Assembly: GCA_963575745.1 (NCBI GenBank) | Contig: CAUYUJ010012113.1 | Location: 1,114,559-1,178,558 of the forward strand | Length of the DNA: 64,000 bases | DNA from: Prorocentrum cordatum | Lineage: Eukaryota; Sar; Dinophyceae; Prorocentrales; Prorocentraceae | Direction: 5' to 3' | Shown here: in pieces, positions 52,470 through 62,448 of the stretch | Position numbering within the stretch: position 1 is the first letter of the stretch | Layout: every line of letters begins with the position of its first letter | The notes under the pieces: generated by a model | The model's input: the letters and a program-made list of their open reading frames with translations, nothing else | What the model was told of the DNA's origin: nothing | The model's database searches: none | Translations under genes and position numbers: made by a program

Positions 52470-55042
52470 CTTCGCGTATCCCCACCAATTGTGGGTGATC
52501 GCCCCCTGGCGCTGTCGCCCGTGGTGCTTACTCTCCTGGTCGCGCTGCCGACGTCCATCCCCGCCAGTCAGGCTTCCTCTCCGCGCAATAAGCGGTTCTC
52601 TGCGACGCTCACGTCGTGACCGTGTGGCCATGGGCCCGGCCCACAGGTGCCATCGCCTTCGGGCCGGCTCGTTGCCACTTGCTCGGGACTGGTGTGCCCT
52701 ATTGGATACGTGCGTGACGTCTCGGAGTGGTCCAGCCTTCCGACGGACGCTGTGTTTCCATCCTCGTTCCGTCCCAGCCGACCAGGCAGGTCTACACCGT
52801 CGACACGGCCCTGGTCCTTGGCGCCCCCTGGCGACATGACCAGTGTGTACCTAGCCTCTCCCAACTGCAGTGTCTGTGAGGATTGCACGCGCAGGTTAAA
52901 TTACTCTCTGCGTGTCCCGACAGCACCTTCACCGTGGTGGACTGGCGCCGCGGCGCGTAACACAGAATTCCCGGGCATTTTGCCACAGGGCTGCACGATG
53001 CCCGAGCTTCCCTGGGCTTTGCAGTTCAGCCAGCCAGCCCCCCGCCGCCGCTGCCGCAGCTGCTGCCTCTGTGAGCTGGCCCGGCCGGCTTGCGCTGCGC
53101 CCAGCAGCTAATTTGGTTTGCCCGTCGGCCCGGACACCCTGTTCGGCGCCTGCGCCATGTCGCTTGCGGCCGCGACCAAGAAAATATCCCCACCAGTGTT
53201 TGCCTTTTTTTTCCTGCTGCCTAGTCGCGGCCAGACTCGTGTTCGGACGGCTTTCGACACGCCTCGCGAGCTCGCGAGCCTGTTGACCAAACGTATCCCC
53301 ACTAGTCCCAATTCTTCCGCCTCGTGCTGTTTTCGTCCCACTTGCGCTGTCCGCGTAGTGGCCTGTTCATGTTTCCGCTGATTCCACCCTGCTGACGGTG
53401 CGCGGCCTCTTCCGCGTCACTCGCAATCAAAACAGGTATCCTCACCAGTCCATTCAGAAACCCTGTCCTTCAGAGTTGTCCGGGAAAGTGACGAAGAGGC
53501 ACATCCAGAAAAACAGCGCGAGCAAGGGGGTAACCTTGGAAGGCCTCTTCTGGCTATCCCTGGGTGCCGAGTTGGGGCAAGAGGAAGAGGAGGATAATGA
53601 GGACGAGGAGGACGAAGAGGCCGTCGACGCGGATGAGGACGATGACGAGGAGGACGAGGACTAGGATGAGGACGGCGCGGACGAAGACCCATGGAACCAT
53701 GTAGACGTATTCTTGCGGCTGCTGGTGGTGGTGGTGCTCTCTGGGAGTGTGGGGGGCCCTCTTGGAACCCCCTTGGTCACCCTGGAAGGTTCCTTGGGAT
53801 CATCTTGGAGGCCATCGATTACAGGATGGGGGGGGGGGCCGATTCAGCTCCTTCCCCAGGAGCCGACAAACCGCTTCTTGGGGCTCTCTTGGGGCGCTCT
53901 TGCGCGCTCTTGGTCGGCCTCGGGGCCGTTTGGAGCATTTTGGGAGCCATCTTGAGCCAGTTTGGGCTATTTGAGCCATCTTGGAGGTCATCTTGGACTC
54001 TCTGAGGCCGCTCGGGGGCCTTTTGGGGGCCTCTCGGGTGCCTCTTTGGGCCCTCCTGGGATCCTCTTGGAGCCCTCTTGGGGCTGTCCTGGGAGCCCTG
54101 GGGCGCATCTTGGGGCCATCTTCGAGGCTATCGATCAAAGGAGGGGGAGTCCCGATCGAGGCCCCCCCTCGGGGGCCACGACTCTCGTGAAAGATATCAA
54201 AAATTTGCCTTCCCAGGGGCCGAAAAGGACCCTCCAAGCGATCGCGGCCCCTCCCGTCCAGGTCCACGGGAGGGGGTAGGGGGAAGGGTCAAGACGCCCT
54301 CCCCGCCCGCAAGCCGTCTCGCTCACCCCCACCCGCCCTCCCAACACATACGTGGCACCCGAGCTTGGCCCGAACCGCAGCATATGCAGCAGTCGTCTGT
54401 GGATGGGCAGCTCCTGGGAGCCAATCCGCCGGCGCCGCCGGCGCCTCCGCCGTCGCCGCCGCCGCTGTTCGCCGCTGCCGCCGCCCCTGCGCCGCCCGCC
54501 GCCGCCGCCGCCGCCGCCGCCGCTGCCCAATCACCGCCGCCGCCGCTGCTGCCGCCGCAGTCGCTGCCGCCACCGCTGCCGCCGCCGCCGCCACTGCCGC
54601 CGCCGCCGCCGCCGCCGCCGCCCCCGCCGCCGCCGCCGCCCCCGCCGCCGCCACCGCCGCAGCCGCCGCAGCCGCTGCTCCCGCCGCAGCCGCCGCAGCC
54701 GCCGCCGCCGCCAAATGTATTCTGTATTGTTTTTTGACATGGATGGTGGGGGGAGGCCGCATCGGCTTTGCTGCGCATGCTCGGAATTTGGAGACAGAGT
54801 GTGTGGTGTATGGGTTTTTGCAAAAGATGGTGGGGGCAGAGTGTGTTTTGTACGGTTTGTTACAAGGGGTGGTGGGGGAGGTGCCCGCATTGACGCGGGT
54901 TGGCTCCCAGTCGCCTGGGGGAGGGGGTGTCTATTCATATGGAACAATGATAACCCCCCGAATGGGAAGAAGGGTTTTTTGGACGAGGAAAGGATGACAT
55001 CGCTAGACCATTTGCGCCCAGAGGGCTGGTGGTTCGCACTCG
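52470..55042. mobile_element. ~2.57-kb non-coding insertion in the satellite, CCACCAG family, copy 3
   Basis: It sits inside one satellite unit: left flank CCCAGAATCAAAATTTTTC, right flank TTTTGTCACGCAG. The left side starts GCGTATCCCCACCA (52,474), and the right side has GCCCAGAGGGCTGGTGG (55,016). Inside are CCACCAG-type motifs at about 53,177, 53,290 and 53,426, a GGA/GAC stretch, a GGCCTCTTGG block (53,740-54,135) and a CCG tract. Copies 1 and 2 share these parts in the same order. No credible ORF. Confidence 0.65.
54425..54715. repeat. CCG microsatellite
   Basis: Nearly 300 bp of CCG with CTG and CAG interruptions. Poly-Pro, poly-Ala and poly-Gly frames are artefacts. Confidence 0.95.
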
Positions 55043-58000
55043 AGTTTTGTCACGCAGTTTCAGAGGGGGGACGGGTCACCCTTTTTTGTGGAGTGGAATG
55101 GCCGTATGTTGGCCTCCAGAATCTTAAATGTACAACTATTTTTCTTAGGCGGTTGTCGGAGTGACACGTTTTACTTGTTGTTTTTGTAAACCTCCATGGC
55201 CGCATGTTGGTTCCCATAATCTCACATGCACATGTAGTTTATCTCATGCGGGTTTCGGGGGTGACACTTGTCACCCGTTGTTTTTGTGAAGCTGGATTGC
55301 CGCATCGTGGCTCCCAGGGCCCCAGGTTTACAATTGGTTTCTGTCGGACGGTGTTCGGGGTGGCACGTGTCACGGCTTGTCCTTGTGAATTTGAATGGCC
55401 GTATGTTGATTTCCAAAATCCCAACTTTACATAAATGTTTCGTCGCACGGTTTCCGGACTGACGCGTGTCACCCGTTGATCTTGTGAAATTGAGTTTTTT
55501 TCATGTTGCCCCCCAGAGTTCTAGCTTCATGTTTGATCTCTCTCACACAGTTTTTTGGGTGACGCGTGTTACCGGTTGTTTTTGTGGATTGGCGTGACCT
55601 TATGTTGGCTCCCAGAATCCCAATTTGGCACGTAGGTTTTGTCACACGGTTTCTGCGGTGGCACGTGTCACCCGATGTTTGTGTGAAGTTGAATGGTCTT
55701 CTGATGGCTCCCAGAATCCCAATGTTAGCATTGGGTTTTGTCATGCGGAGTCGGGGGTGACACGTGTCACCCGTTGTTTTGGTGAAGTTGAATGGCCGTA
55801 TGTTGGTTCCCAGAATCCGAATTTAACACTTGGGTGTTTTCAAACGGTTTCGGGAGTGACGCGTGTCACCCGTTGTTTTTTTGTGAAGTTGAATGGCCGT
55901 ATGTTGGCCCCTTGAATCTGAGATTTGCAATTGGTTTCTCTCACACGGTTTCTGGGGTGACGCGTGCCACCCGTTGGTTTTGTGAAGTTGAAAGGCCGTA
56001 TGTTGGCTCCCAGAATCCCAATGTTAGAGTTGGGTTTTGTCACGCGGGCTCGGTGGGGACACGCGTCACCCATTGTTTTTGTGAAGTTGAATGGCCGCTT
56101 GTTGGCTCCCAGAATTTCAGATTTCAAAACTGGGTTGTGTCACACGGTTTCGGGAGGTGACACGTGTCACCCGTTTTTTGTAAGTTGAATGGCTTTATAT
56201 TGGTTCCCATAGTTTCAATTTTACATTTGGGTTTTGCCACATGGTTTCGTGGGTGACACGTGTCACCCGTTGCAAAATTGAATTTGAATGGCTTTATGTT
56301 TGCCCCCAGGATGCCAATTTTACAATTGGGGTTTCTCAAACGGCGTTCGAGGGTTCGAGGGGACAGGTGTCACCCCTTGTTTTTGAAGTTGAATGGTCGT
56401 ATGTTGGTTATCAGGATTGGGTTGTGCTTCGCGGTTTCGGGAGTGACACGCGTCACCCATTGTTTGTGTGAAGTTGAATGGCCTTAGGTTGGCTTCAAGA
56501 ATTACAATTTTACAATTGGGTTGTGCCACGCGGTTTCGGGTGTTACACGTGTCACCCGTTTTGGTTGCGAAGGTGACTTGCCAGATGTTTGCACCCAGAA
56601 TCTAATATTTACCACTCGTTGTTTGCATGAACTTGAATGGCTTTATGTTGGCCCCCGGTATCACATTTTTACAATTCGATTTGGTCACGCGGTTTCGGGG
56701 GTGACACGTGTCACCCGTTGTTTTTGTGAAGCTGAATGGCTTTATGCTGGCTCCCAGGATCGCAATTTTACAATTGTGTTTTGTCACACGCTTTCGGGGG
56801 TGTCACGTGTTACCCGCTGTTTTTTCGTGATGTGGTAAGGCCCTTGGTTGGCTCCCGGAAGTCATAATTTGACAAATGGGTTTTGTCACACGGTTTCGGG
56901 GGTGACACGTGTCACCCGTTCTTGTTGTGAAGTTGAATGGCCGTATGTTGGCTACCAGAATCACATTCTGATTCCCAGAATCTAATTTTTTATTTTGTTT
57001 TTTTCTCACACGGTTTTCGGGGGGACACGTGCACCCGTTTTTTCTGTGAAGTTGAATGGCCTTATTTTGGCTCCCAAACCGAAATTTTACAAGTGGGTGT
57101 TGTCATACGGTTTCGGGGGTTACATTTGTCACCCGTTGTTTTTTTGTGAAGTTGAATGGCCTTCTGTTGGTTCCCTGAGTCCCTCTTTTTCAATGTGCTT
57201 TTGTTATTCGGTTTCGGGGGTGTCACGTGTCACCCATCGGCTTTGTGAAGTTGAATGGGTATACGTTGGTCCCAGAATCCCAAAATTACATGTGGGTTTC
57301 CTCAGACGGGTTTTCGGGTGGCACGTGTCTCCCATTGGGTTGGCGAAGTTGGATGGCATTATGTTGGCTTCCAGCATCCCAATTTTACATTTGGGTTTTG
57401 TCACACGGTTTCGGGGGTGACGCGTGTCACCCGTTGTTTTTTTTTGTGTTGTGAAGTTGAATGGCCGTATGTTGGCTCCTTGAATCTGGATCTTGCAATT
57501 GGTTTCTCTCACACGGTTGTTTGGGGTGACGCGTGCCACCCGTTGGTTTTGTGAAGTTGAAAGGCCGTATGTTGGCTCCCAGAATCCCAATGTTAGAGTT
57601 GGGTTTTGTCACGCGGGCTCGGGGGTGACACGCGTCACCCATTGTTTCTGTGAAGCTGAATGGCCGCTTGTTGGCTCCCAGAATTTCAAAGTTTAAAACT
57701 GGGTTGTGTCACACGGTTTCGGGGGGTGACACGTCTCACCCGTTTTTTCTTGTAAAGTTGAATGGCCGTATGTTGGTTCCCACAGTCTTGTCATTACCAT
57801 TGGATGGTATCAGGTGGTTTTCGGGGTGACACATGTCATTCGATGATTTTGTGAAGGTGAATGGCTTTGTGCTGATTCCCAGGATCCAAATTTTACAATC
57901 AGGTTCTGTGACACGGTTTCGGGGGTGACACGTGTCACCCGTTGTTTTTGGGAAGTTGGATGGCCTTATATTGGTTCCCAGACTCACAATTTTACAATTG

Positions 58001-58075
58001 GGTTTTGCCACACGGTTTTCTGGGTGGCATTCGTCACCCGTTGTTTTTGTGAAGTTGGAGTGCCCTATGTTGGTT
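55043..58075. repeat. ~100-bp palindromic satellite, right part
   Basis: About 30 units of the same satellite as 51,725-52,469, spaced roughly 95-120 bp. Unit order: GACACGTGTCACCCGTTGTT, TTTGTGAAGTTGAATGGC, CGTATGTTGGCTCCCAGAAT, CCAATTTTACAATTGG, GTTTTGTCACACGGTTTCGG. Two variant pairs (around 55,880-56,130 and 57,440-57,700) are closely alike, suggesting a multi-unit duplication. Open frames of about 70-150 codons on both strands share peptides because of the repeat. Confidence 0.95.
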
Positions 58076-58770
58076 TGCTGGCTTGGCCGCTGCCAGCTCT
58101 CGGGAAACCCGTTCTTATTTCAACATCTCGATTTTTTGTTGAACCCACCCCCAGCCGACATGGCGTGGGGAAGGGTGAATTTGGGTACTACATGCGACAC
58201 CCTTTTTGGGCAGCGAACCTGGGGAAGGCTTTTAACAGATCTCCTAATGGGGTTTCGGTTATACTCCGACTCCTGTTTCAGAGCCCAGGGTTACCAGGAA
58301 AAAGAGCGGTACATCATCATGGCCCTTTTGTGATTTGGGACGGGAGGGTGTATTGTAGTTTTGGTTTCGCAGTTGGGGGTTAGTCTGGTCCCATCCTCCT
58401 CTTGATCTCCATCCCCTTCCGTTTTCTGCCCCCTTGCCCGCTTTCTGTTCCTTTTCTCACTTCTTCCTGACAAGTATCCCGCTGCCTCTCCAGCTCTGGT
58501 GACGAGGGCACGGGGGCCTTGGAGGACCGAACAGCGGTGTTTTGTATGTTCCTGCCCTGTCACTCCCTACACTTGGTCCTCAGATTCTCTATGTTCCCTT
58601 TTCTCCTCTGGTGTGCTGTGCTTCTCTTCCGCATGTCAGATGGGGAAGCAAGCGGTTTTCAAGTGCCGCCGCTGTCCCGCTCGGGCGCCGCTTGCGTGTC
58701 GTTGCGTCCCGATGCCCTTCCCCATCTCCCCTTCAAGTATCCAGCTCTGCTGCTCCTCACCGCTCCTCCT
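58076..58770. other. No gene recognised
   Basis: Mixed sequence between the satellite and a TCC tract. Confidence 0.5.
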
Positions 58771-58774
58771 GGAG

Positions 58775-59115
58775 CCCCCCCCCTCCCCCCCTCCTCCTCC
58801 TCCTCCTCCTCCTCCTCCTCGTCCTCCTCGTCGTCGTCCTCCTCCTCCTTCTCCTCCCCCTCCTCTTCCTCCTCCTCCTGCTCTTCCTCCCCTTCCTCCT
58901 CCTCCTCCTCCTCCCTCCTCCACCTTTTCCTCCTCCTGTTCCTCCTCCTCCTCCGCCTCCTCCTCCTCCTCCTCCTCCTCCTCCTCCTCCTCCTCCTCCT
59001 CCTCCTCCTCCTCCTCCCCCTCGAGCGTCACCCCTCCTCCGCACCTCCTCCGCACCCCTCCTCCGCTCCTCCTCCTCCGCCTCCTCCTCCTTCTGTTTCT
59101 CCTCCCCCCCCCTCC
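58775..59115. repeat. CTCC microsatellite
   Basis: About 340 bp of TCC with TCG and TTC interruptions. The Ser/Pro/Leu-rich frames of about 300 codons that span it are artefacts. Confidence 0.95.
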
Positions 59116-59345
59116 TTGCCCCCCCGTCCTCGTGTCTGTATATGCTCCTCCTCGCCCGCTATCCATGGGGGCAGGGCCAGGGGGGATGCCGCGCGCCGAC
59201 GAGGCGTGGGCCGCGGGGTCGCGGAGAGCGCAGGCGCACTGCCACTGCCTCAGGAAAGCCACGGGGCCATGGGGGGGGGAGGCGGCACGAGCCAGGAAGG
59301 CGCCGACTGGCGCCGACTGTCGAGGGGAAAGGGAGGAGGAGGAGG

Positions 59346-59475
59346 GGGCCGGGTGACAAAATCTATATACACCCCTTGGCTGGGCACGTCTGTCGCCCAG
59401 GAACTGCGTGTACGGCTTCCTGGCCAGGGCAGGAAGGAGTGGTGTATACATTGCTATTGGATTCAAGACGGGCCT
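59346..59475. repeat. Degenerate relative of hairpin element F
   Basis: AATCTATATACACCCC ... GCCCAGGAACTGCGTGTACG ... CTTCCTGGCCAGGG ... GGTGTATACATTGC follows the order of words in element F (32,905-33,065) with many differences. Probably an old copy. Confidence 0.4.
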
Positions 59476-59569
59476 GGCTAGGGAGCGGTGGCTATGCAGA
59501 GATGATTGTTTTCCTACTAGAGGACGAGGAAAGGACGCGGCAGAGAGCAAGGTAGGGAGGCTACGTCAG

Positions 59570-59990
59570 CGGAGGAAGAGGAGGAGGAGGAGGAGGAGGA
59601 GGAGGAGGAGGAGGAGGAGGAGGAGGAATGGGATTAGACTGGAGCGTGGGAGGGAGGGGGTGAGGAGCGACGACGAGGGGGAGTCGGAGGGAAGACGGGC
59701 TGTGGAGGATGGCGGGCGGAGGAGGAGGGATGGGGGAGAAACGGGAAAGGAGCGGAGGAGGGAGTACCGGAAGGCTGGAGGAGGCCAGGGCAAATTGGCA
59801 TACGTGGTTTCCTTCCCTTTTATTGCTCCGCTCCCCTTCATCCTCCCGTCCCTCCTACCTTTCCCCCCTCGCCCCTCTTCCCCTTCCCCTCCTGATCCCA
59901 CTCCTCCTCGCTCCGACCTCTCGTCGCCTCCCCCCCCTTTATCCTCTTGCCGCCCTTCTCCACTTGGTCGCGAGTGTATTTGTAGCGTTG
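59570..59990. repeat. Purine tract followed by pyrimidine tract
   Basis: A GGA run and purine-rich sequence (59,570-59,790) switch to pyrimidine-rich sequence (59,800-59,990), as at 49,725 and 40,960. Confidence 0.75.
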
Positions 59991-60142
59991 TTCCCCACCC
60001 ACAGGTCTGGACCCCTCACTGACTGGGAGCCGACCTCTCATCACGATTTTTTTAGCGGCCGCCAGCAAGGGCCCCCGTAGCCAGGCTGTTGGTGTAGTTG
60101 TCGTTGATGTACAGACCGTTTTGGCGCTTGCATAAAACGTCA

Positions 60143-60206
60143 AATGATGATGATGCTGATGATGATGCTGATGATAATGATGATGATGATGCTGATGATG
60201 ATGATC

Positions 60207-60253
<47 letters not shown>

Positions 60254-60260
60254 AATGATA

Positions 60261-60344
<84 letters not shown>

Positions 60345-60440
60345 GTGAAGAGAAGGAGGAGGTGGAGGAGGAAGAGGAGGGGGAGGGAGAGCAGGGGGAG
60401 AAGGAGGAGGAAGAGGACGGGGAGGAAGAGCAGGAGGAGG
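60143..60440. repeat. ATG/GAT microsatellite with GGA tail
   Basis: About 200 bp of GAT triplets turning into a GGA-rich stretch. Poly-Asp and poly-Met frames are artefacts. Confidence 0.95.
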
Positions 60441-60816
60441 AGGATGCGGAAGGAGCAGGAAGACTATATGATGAGAGGAGGGTGGGGAGTTGTTAGCTTA
60501 TAGCGTGCCGACGGGGCAAGCACGATAAGTTTGAAGAGCTAGTTGCCGTGGCTGTCGCATAGGGGTCAATCCGTAGTACGTTCGAGAGAACACTTTGTTA
60601 TTGCTTGTTGGCTCAATTTCATTCGAATTCCAAAGCACCGAGTTCCTAATATATATGATTTGTCTCTGACTCGTTTTCCTAAGTGCGAGTGGCCTCGGGA
60701 GTTTCAGAGCAGTGGAGCCGCGTCCGTCTCGTTCGCTGCTCCTGCTGCTGCTCTCTCCCTCTGCTCCGAAACCGCTCCTGCTCAAGCTCTATCATTCGAG
60801 GGGCCCCCGGCAGCGC
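60441..60816. other. Presumed 5' region of the retroelement
   Basis: Non-repetitive sequence before the first ORF. The open frame extends upstream of the chosen ATG at 60,817, so a longer protein is possible. No long terminal repeat partner is visible because the element runs off the window. Confidence 0.35.
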
Positions 60817-61230
60817 ATGGTGGTGCCGTGGGCCGCAGCCGGCCCGTGGGCGGCCTCCATCGCGACCGCGTGGCTCTCGCGCTGTCCCGCGTGCCCGGAG
60901 GCCCGCGTGACGTGCGGGGCCTGCCCCGCATGCCCTCCGGCGGCGGCCGCCGCCCCCTGCCCGGGCTGCCCGGGCTGCCCGGACTGCAGTCTGACCTGCG
61001 GGACCGGGCCAGGCTGGTGGGCGGTCCTTGTCGCCCTGGCTGCTGGCCTCGCGGCCGGTGGCAGCTTCCGCGTGGCGCTGGGCTGGGCCGCCCGAGCCGC
61101 CTCGCTCTTCGTCGGCGGGACCGACCCGCCGCGGCGCGAGGGTGCGGCGCCCGTGACCCTGCTCGTCGAGGACGACGGAGCGGGCCAGGACGGCGGCGCG
61201 CAGCGCCGCTTTCGGGCAGTGCGAGCGTAG
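60817..61230 (+). CDS. Small cysteine-rich, single-pass membrane protein of the retroelement
   Basis: From ATG 60,817 (MVVPWAAAGPWAASIATAW) the 137-residue protein has a hydrophobic start. A Cys/Pro-rich region follows with repeated C-P-x-C and C-x-x-C pairs (CPACPEARVTCGACPACPP, CPGCPGCPDC). Then comes a strongly hydrophobic span, WWAVLVALAAGLAAGG, that looks like a transmembrane helix, and a charged tail ending RFRAVRA and TAG. It lies 23 bp before the next ORF. Similar small proteins precede this retroelement type in dinoflagellates as far as I recall. Its function is unknown. Metal binding is possible from the cysteines. Start choice is uncertain because an upstream Met at 60,712 is in frame. 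Confidence 0.6.
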   Translation: MVVPWAAAGPWAASIATAWLSRCPACPEARVTCGACPACPPAAAAAPCPGCPGCPDCSLTCGTGPGWWAVLVALAAGLAAGGSFRVALGWAARAASLFVGGTDPPRREGAAPVTLLVEDDGAGQDGGAQRRFRAVRA

Positions 61231-61253
61231 CCTGATCGTCGGCCGTCGGCAAG

Positions 61254-62441
61254 ATGGCGGCGGCGGCGATGCGCACGCTCGACGTGCCCGAGGCGCAGGT
61301 GTGCGTGAACTACGACGACGACGAGAACTTCCGGTGGCACCACAGGGTGCTCCTCGAGCAGCTCAGCCCTGGCATCTGGGTGGCGGCGACTCCCGACGGC
61401 GAGGTGCTGACGCTGGACCTCAGCAAGCACCTGGTCGTCCCCCTGCGCCGGGTGTCCGCGTTCCCGGTCCGGGTTCGTGGGCAGGTCTACGCGTTCGGCG
61501 ATCAGTCGGACGAGGACATCGAGGCGCTGCGCGTGGAGGCGCGCGGCCTCGCCCTGGTCATGGGCGTCGCTGCCCCAGCTGGGACTGCTGGCGGCGTCGT
61601 GCCGCGCTGGATCGTCTCGGACCCAGGCTCGCCCGAGTTCGGGCGCGAGCTGGACCTCCACCTCATCGGGAACCCGGAGCGGCTGATCAGCCGCGACGCG
61701 GTGGGCATCGCGATGCTCAGCGAGGAGGAGGGCTGGGTCTCGGTCGAGAACGTGCAGCAGGCCGACGAGGAGGACTGGCGCGCCGAGAAGCGCCGAGGCC
61801 CGGGACGCGACCCGCGGATCCTCCCGCTGGCGCGGCGGGGTCGCGGGCTCCAAGTGACGCTCGGGGAGGCGATCGCGAAGATGAGCGCGGTCGACTTCGA
61901 CGACTGGCCCTTTCGGGGGCCGAAGGCCCTGCCCGAGCTGCTGGCCGCCATCCTCGCCACCGGGCTGACCCTCACGTCCTACTGGGGGTACTGGGTCTCG
62001 GAGTCGGGGGTGTCGCGGAACGCCGCGGTGGCCCAGGAGGTGCGGCGCGCGCTGAACCAGCTGCACCACGCCGTGACCTACGACCTCGTGGACCCGTCGA
62101 ACCTGGCGTCTCTGGAGCTCCTGGGACGCCGGGTGCTGCAGATCCAGCGGGCGGTGAAGAGGTGCCCGCGCCACCCGAGCTTCGAGGGCCTCGGCCTGAT
62201 GCTGAGCAGCTCCTTGGACGAGAGCGGAGGCGTCGTGACGTCGAAGTTCGACGCGTTCGTGGCCGAGGAGCAGAAGTCGCAGGGCATCATTCTGAAGCAG
62301 GAGCGGATGTACCGGGAGGAGCAGGAGTCGGAGGCGAAGAAGTACGAGAGGCAGGGCGACGACAGGGAGAGGGGCCCCAGGGCGGATCCGAAGGGCAAGG
62401 CAAAGCCGAAGCCCAAGGCCGCCGCGAAGGATCAGGGTTGA
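61254..62441 (+). CDS. Gag-like ORF of the retroelement
   Basis: 395 residues from MAAAAMRTLDVPEAQVCVNY to TGA. The N-terminal ~90 residues look beta-rich (GIWVAATPDGEVLTLDLSKH). The middle has WPFRGPKALPELLAAI and TSYWGYWVSESGV. A helical part follows with YDLVDPSNLASLELLGRR and SSLDESGGVVTSKFDAFVAE. The C-terminus is Lys/Pro-rich (KGKAKPKPKAAAKD), suited to nucleic-acid binding. This arrangement is familiar to me from repeated dinoflagellate retroelement ORFs. A structural Gag role is inferred from position and composition. The next ORF starts 7 bp after its stop in a different frame. Confidence 0.75.
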   Translation: MAAAAMRTLDVPEAQVCVNYDDDENFRWHHRVLLEQLSPGIWVAATPDGEVLTLDLSKHLVVPLRRVSAFPVRVRGQVYAFGDQSDEDIEALRVEARGLALVMGVAAPAGTAGGVVPRWIVSDPGSPEFGRELDLHLIGNPERLISRDAVGIAMLSEEEGWVSVENVQQADEEDWRAEKRRGPGRDPRILPLARRGRGLQVTLGEAIAKMSAVDFDDWPFRGPKALPELLAAILATGLTLTSYWGYWVSESGVSRNAAVAQEVRRALNQLHHAVTYDLVDPSNLASLELLGRRVLQIQRAVKRCPRHPSFEGLGLMLSSSLDESGGVVTSKFDAFVAEEQKSQGIILKQERMYREEQESEAKKYERQGDDRERGPRADPKGKAKPKPKAAAKDQG

Positions 62442-62448
62442 CGGCGCC

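Noticed and set aside
55625-56160. Repeated peptides such as CEVEWPYVGSQNPN as a repeat protein
   Set aside because: The satellite unit averages ~100 bp, not a multiple of three, so frames shift every few units. Both strands give equally repetitive peptides.
60073-60085. Spliced-leader start CCGTAGCCA
   Set aside because: A nine-base match without the following TTTTGGCTCAAG is not meaningful.
60606-60625. Dinoflagellate spliced-leader relic (TTGTTGGCTCAATTT)
   Set aside because: Only a partial match to the 3' part of the leader as I remember it. The 5' part is absent, so chance is likely.
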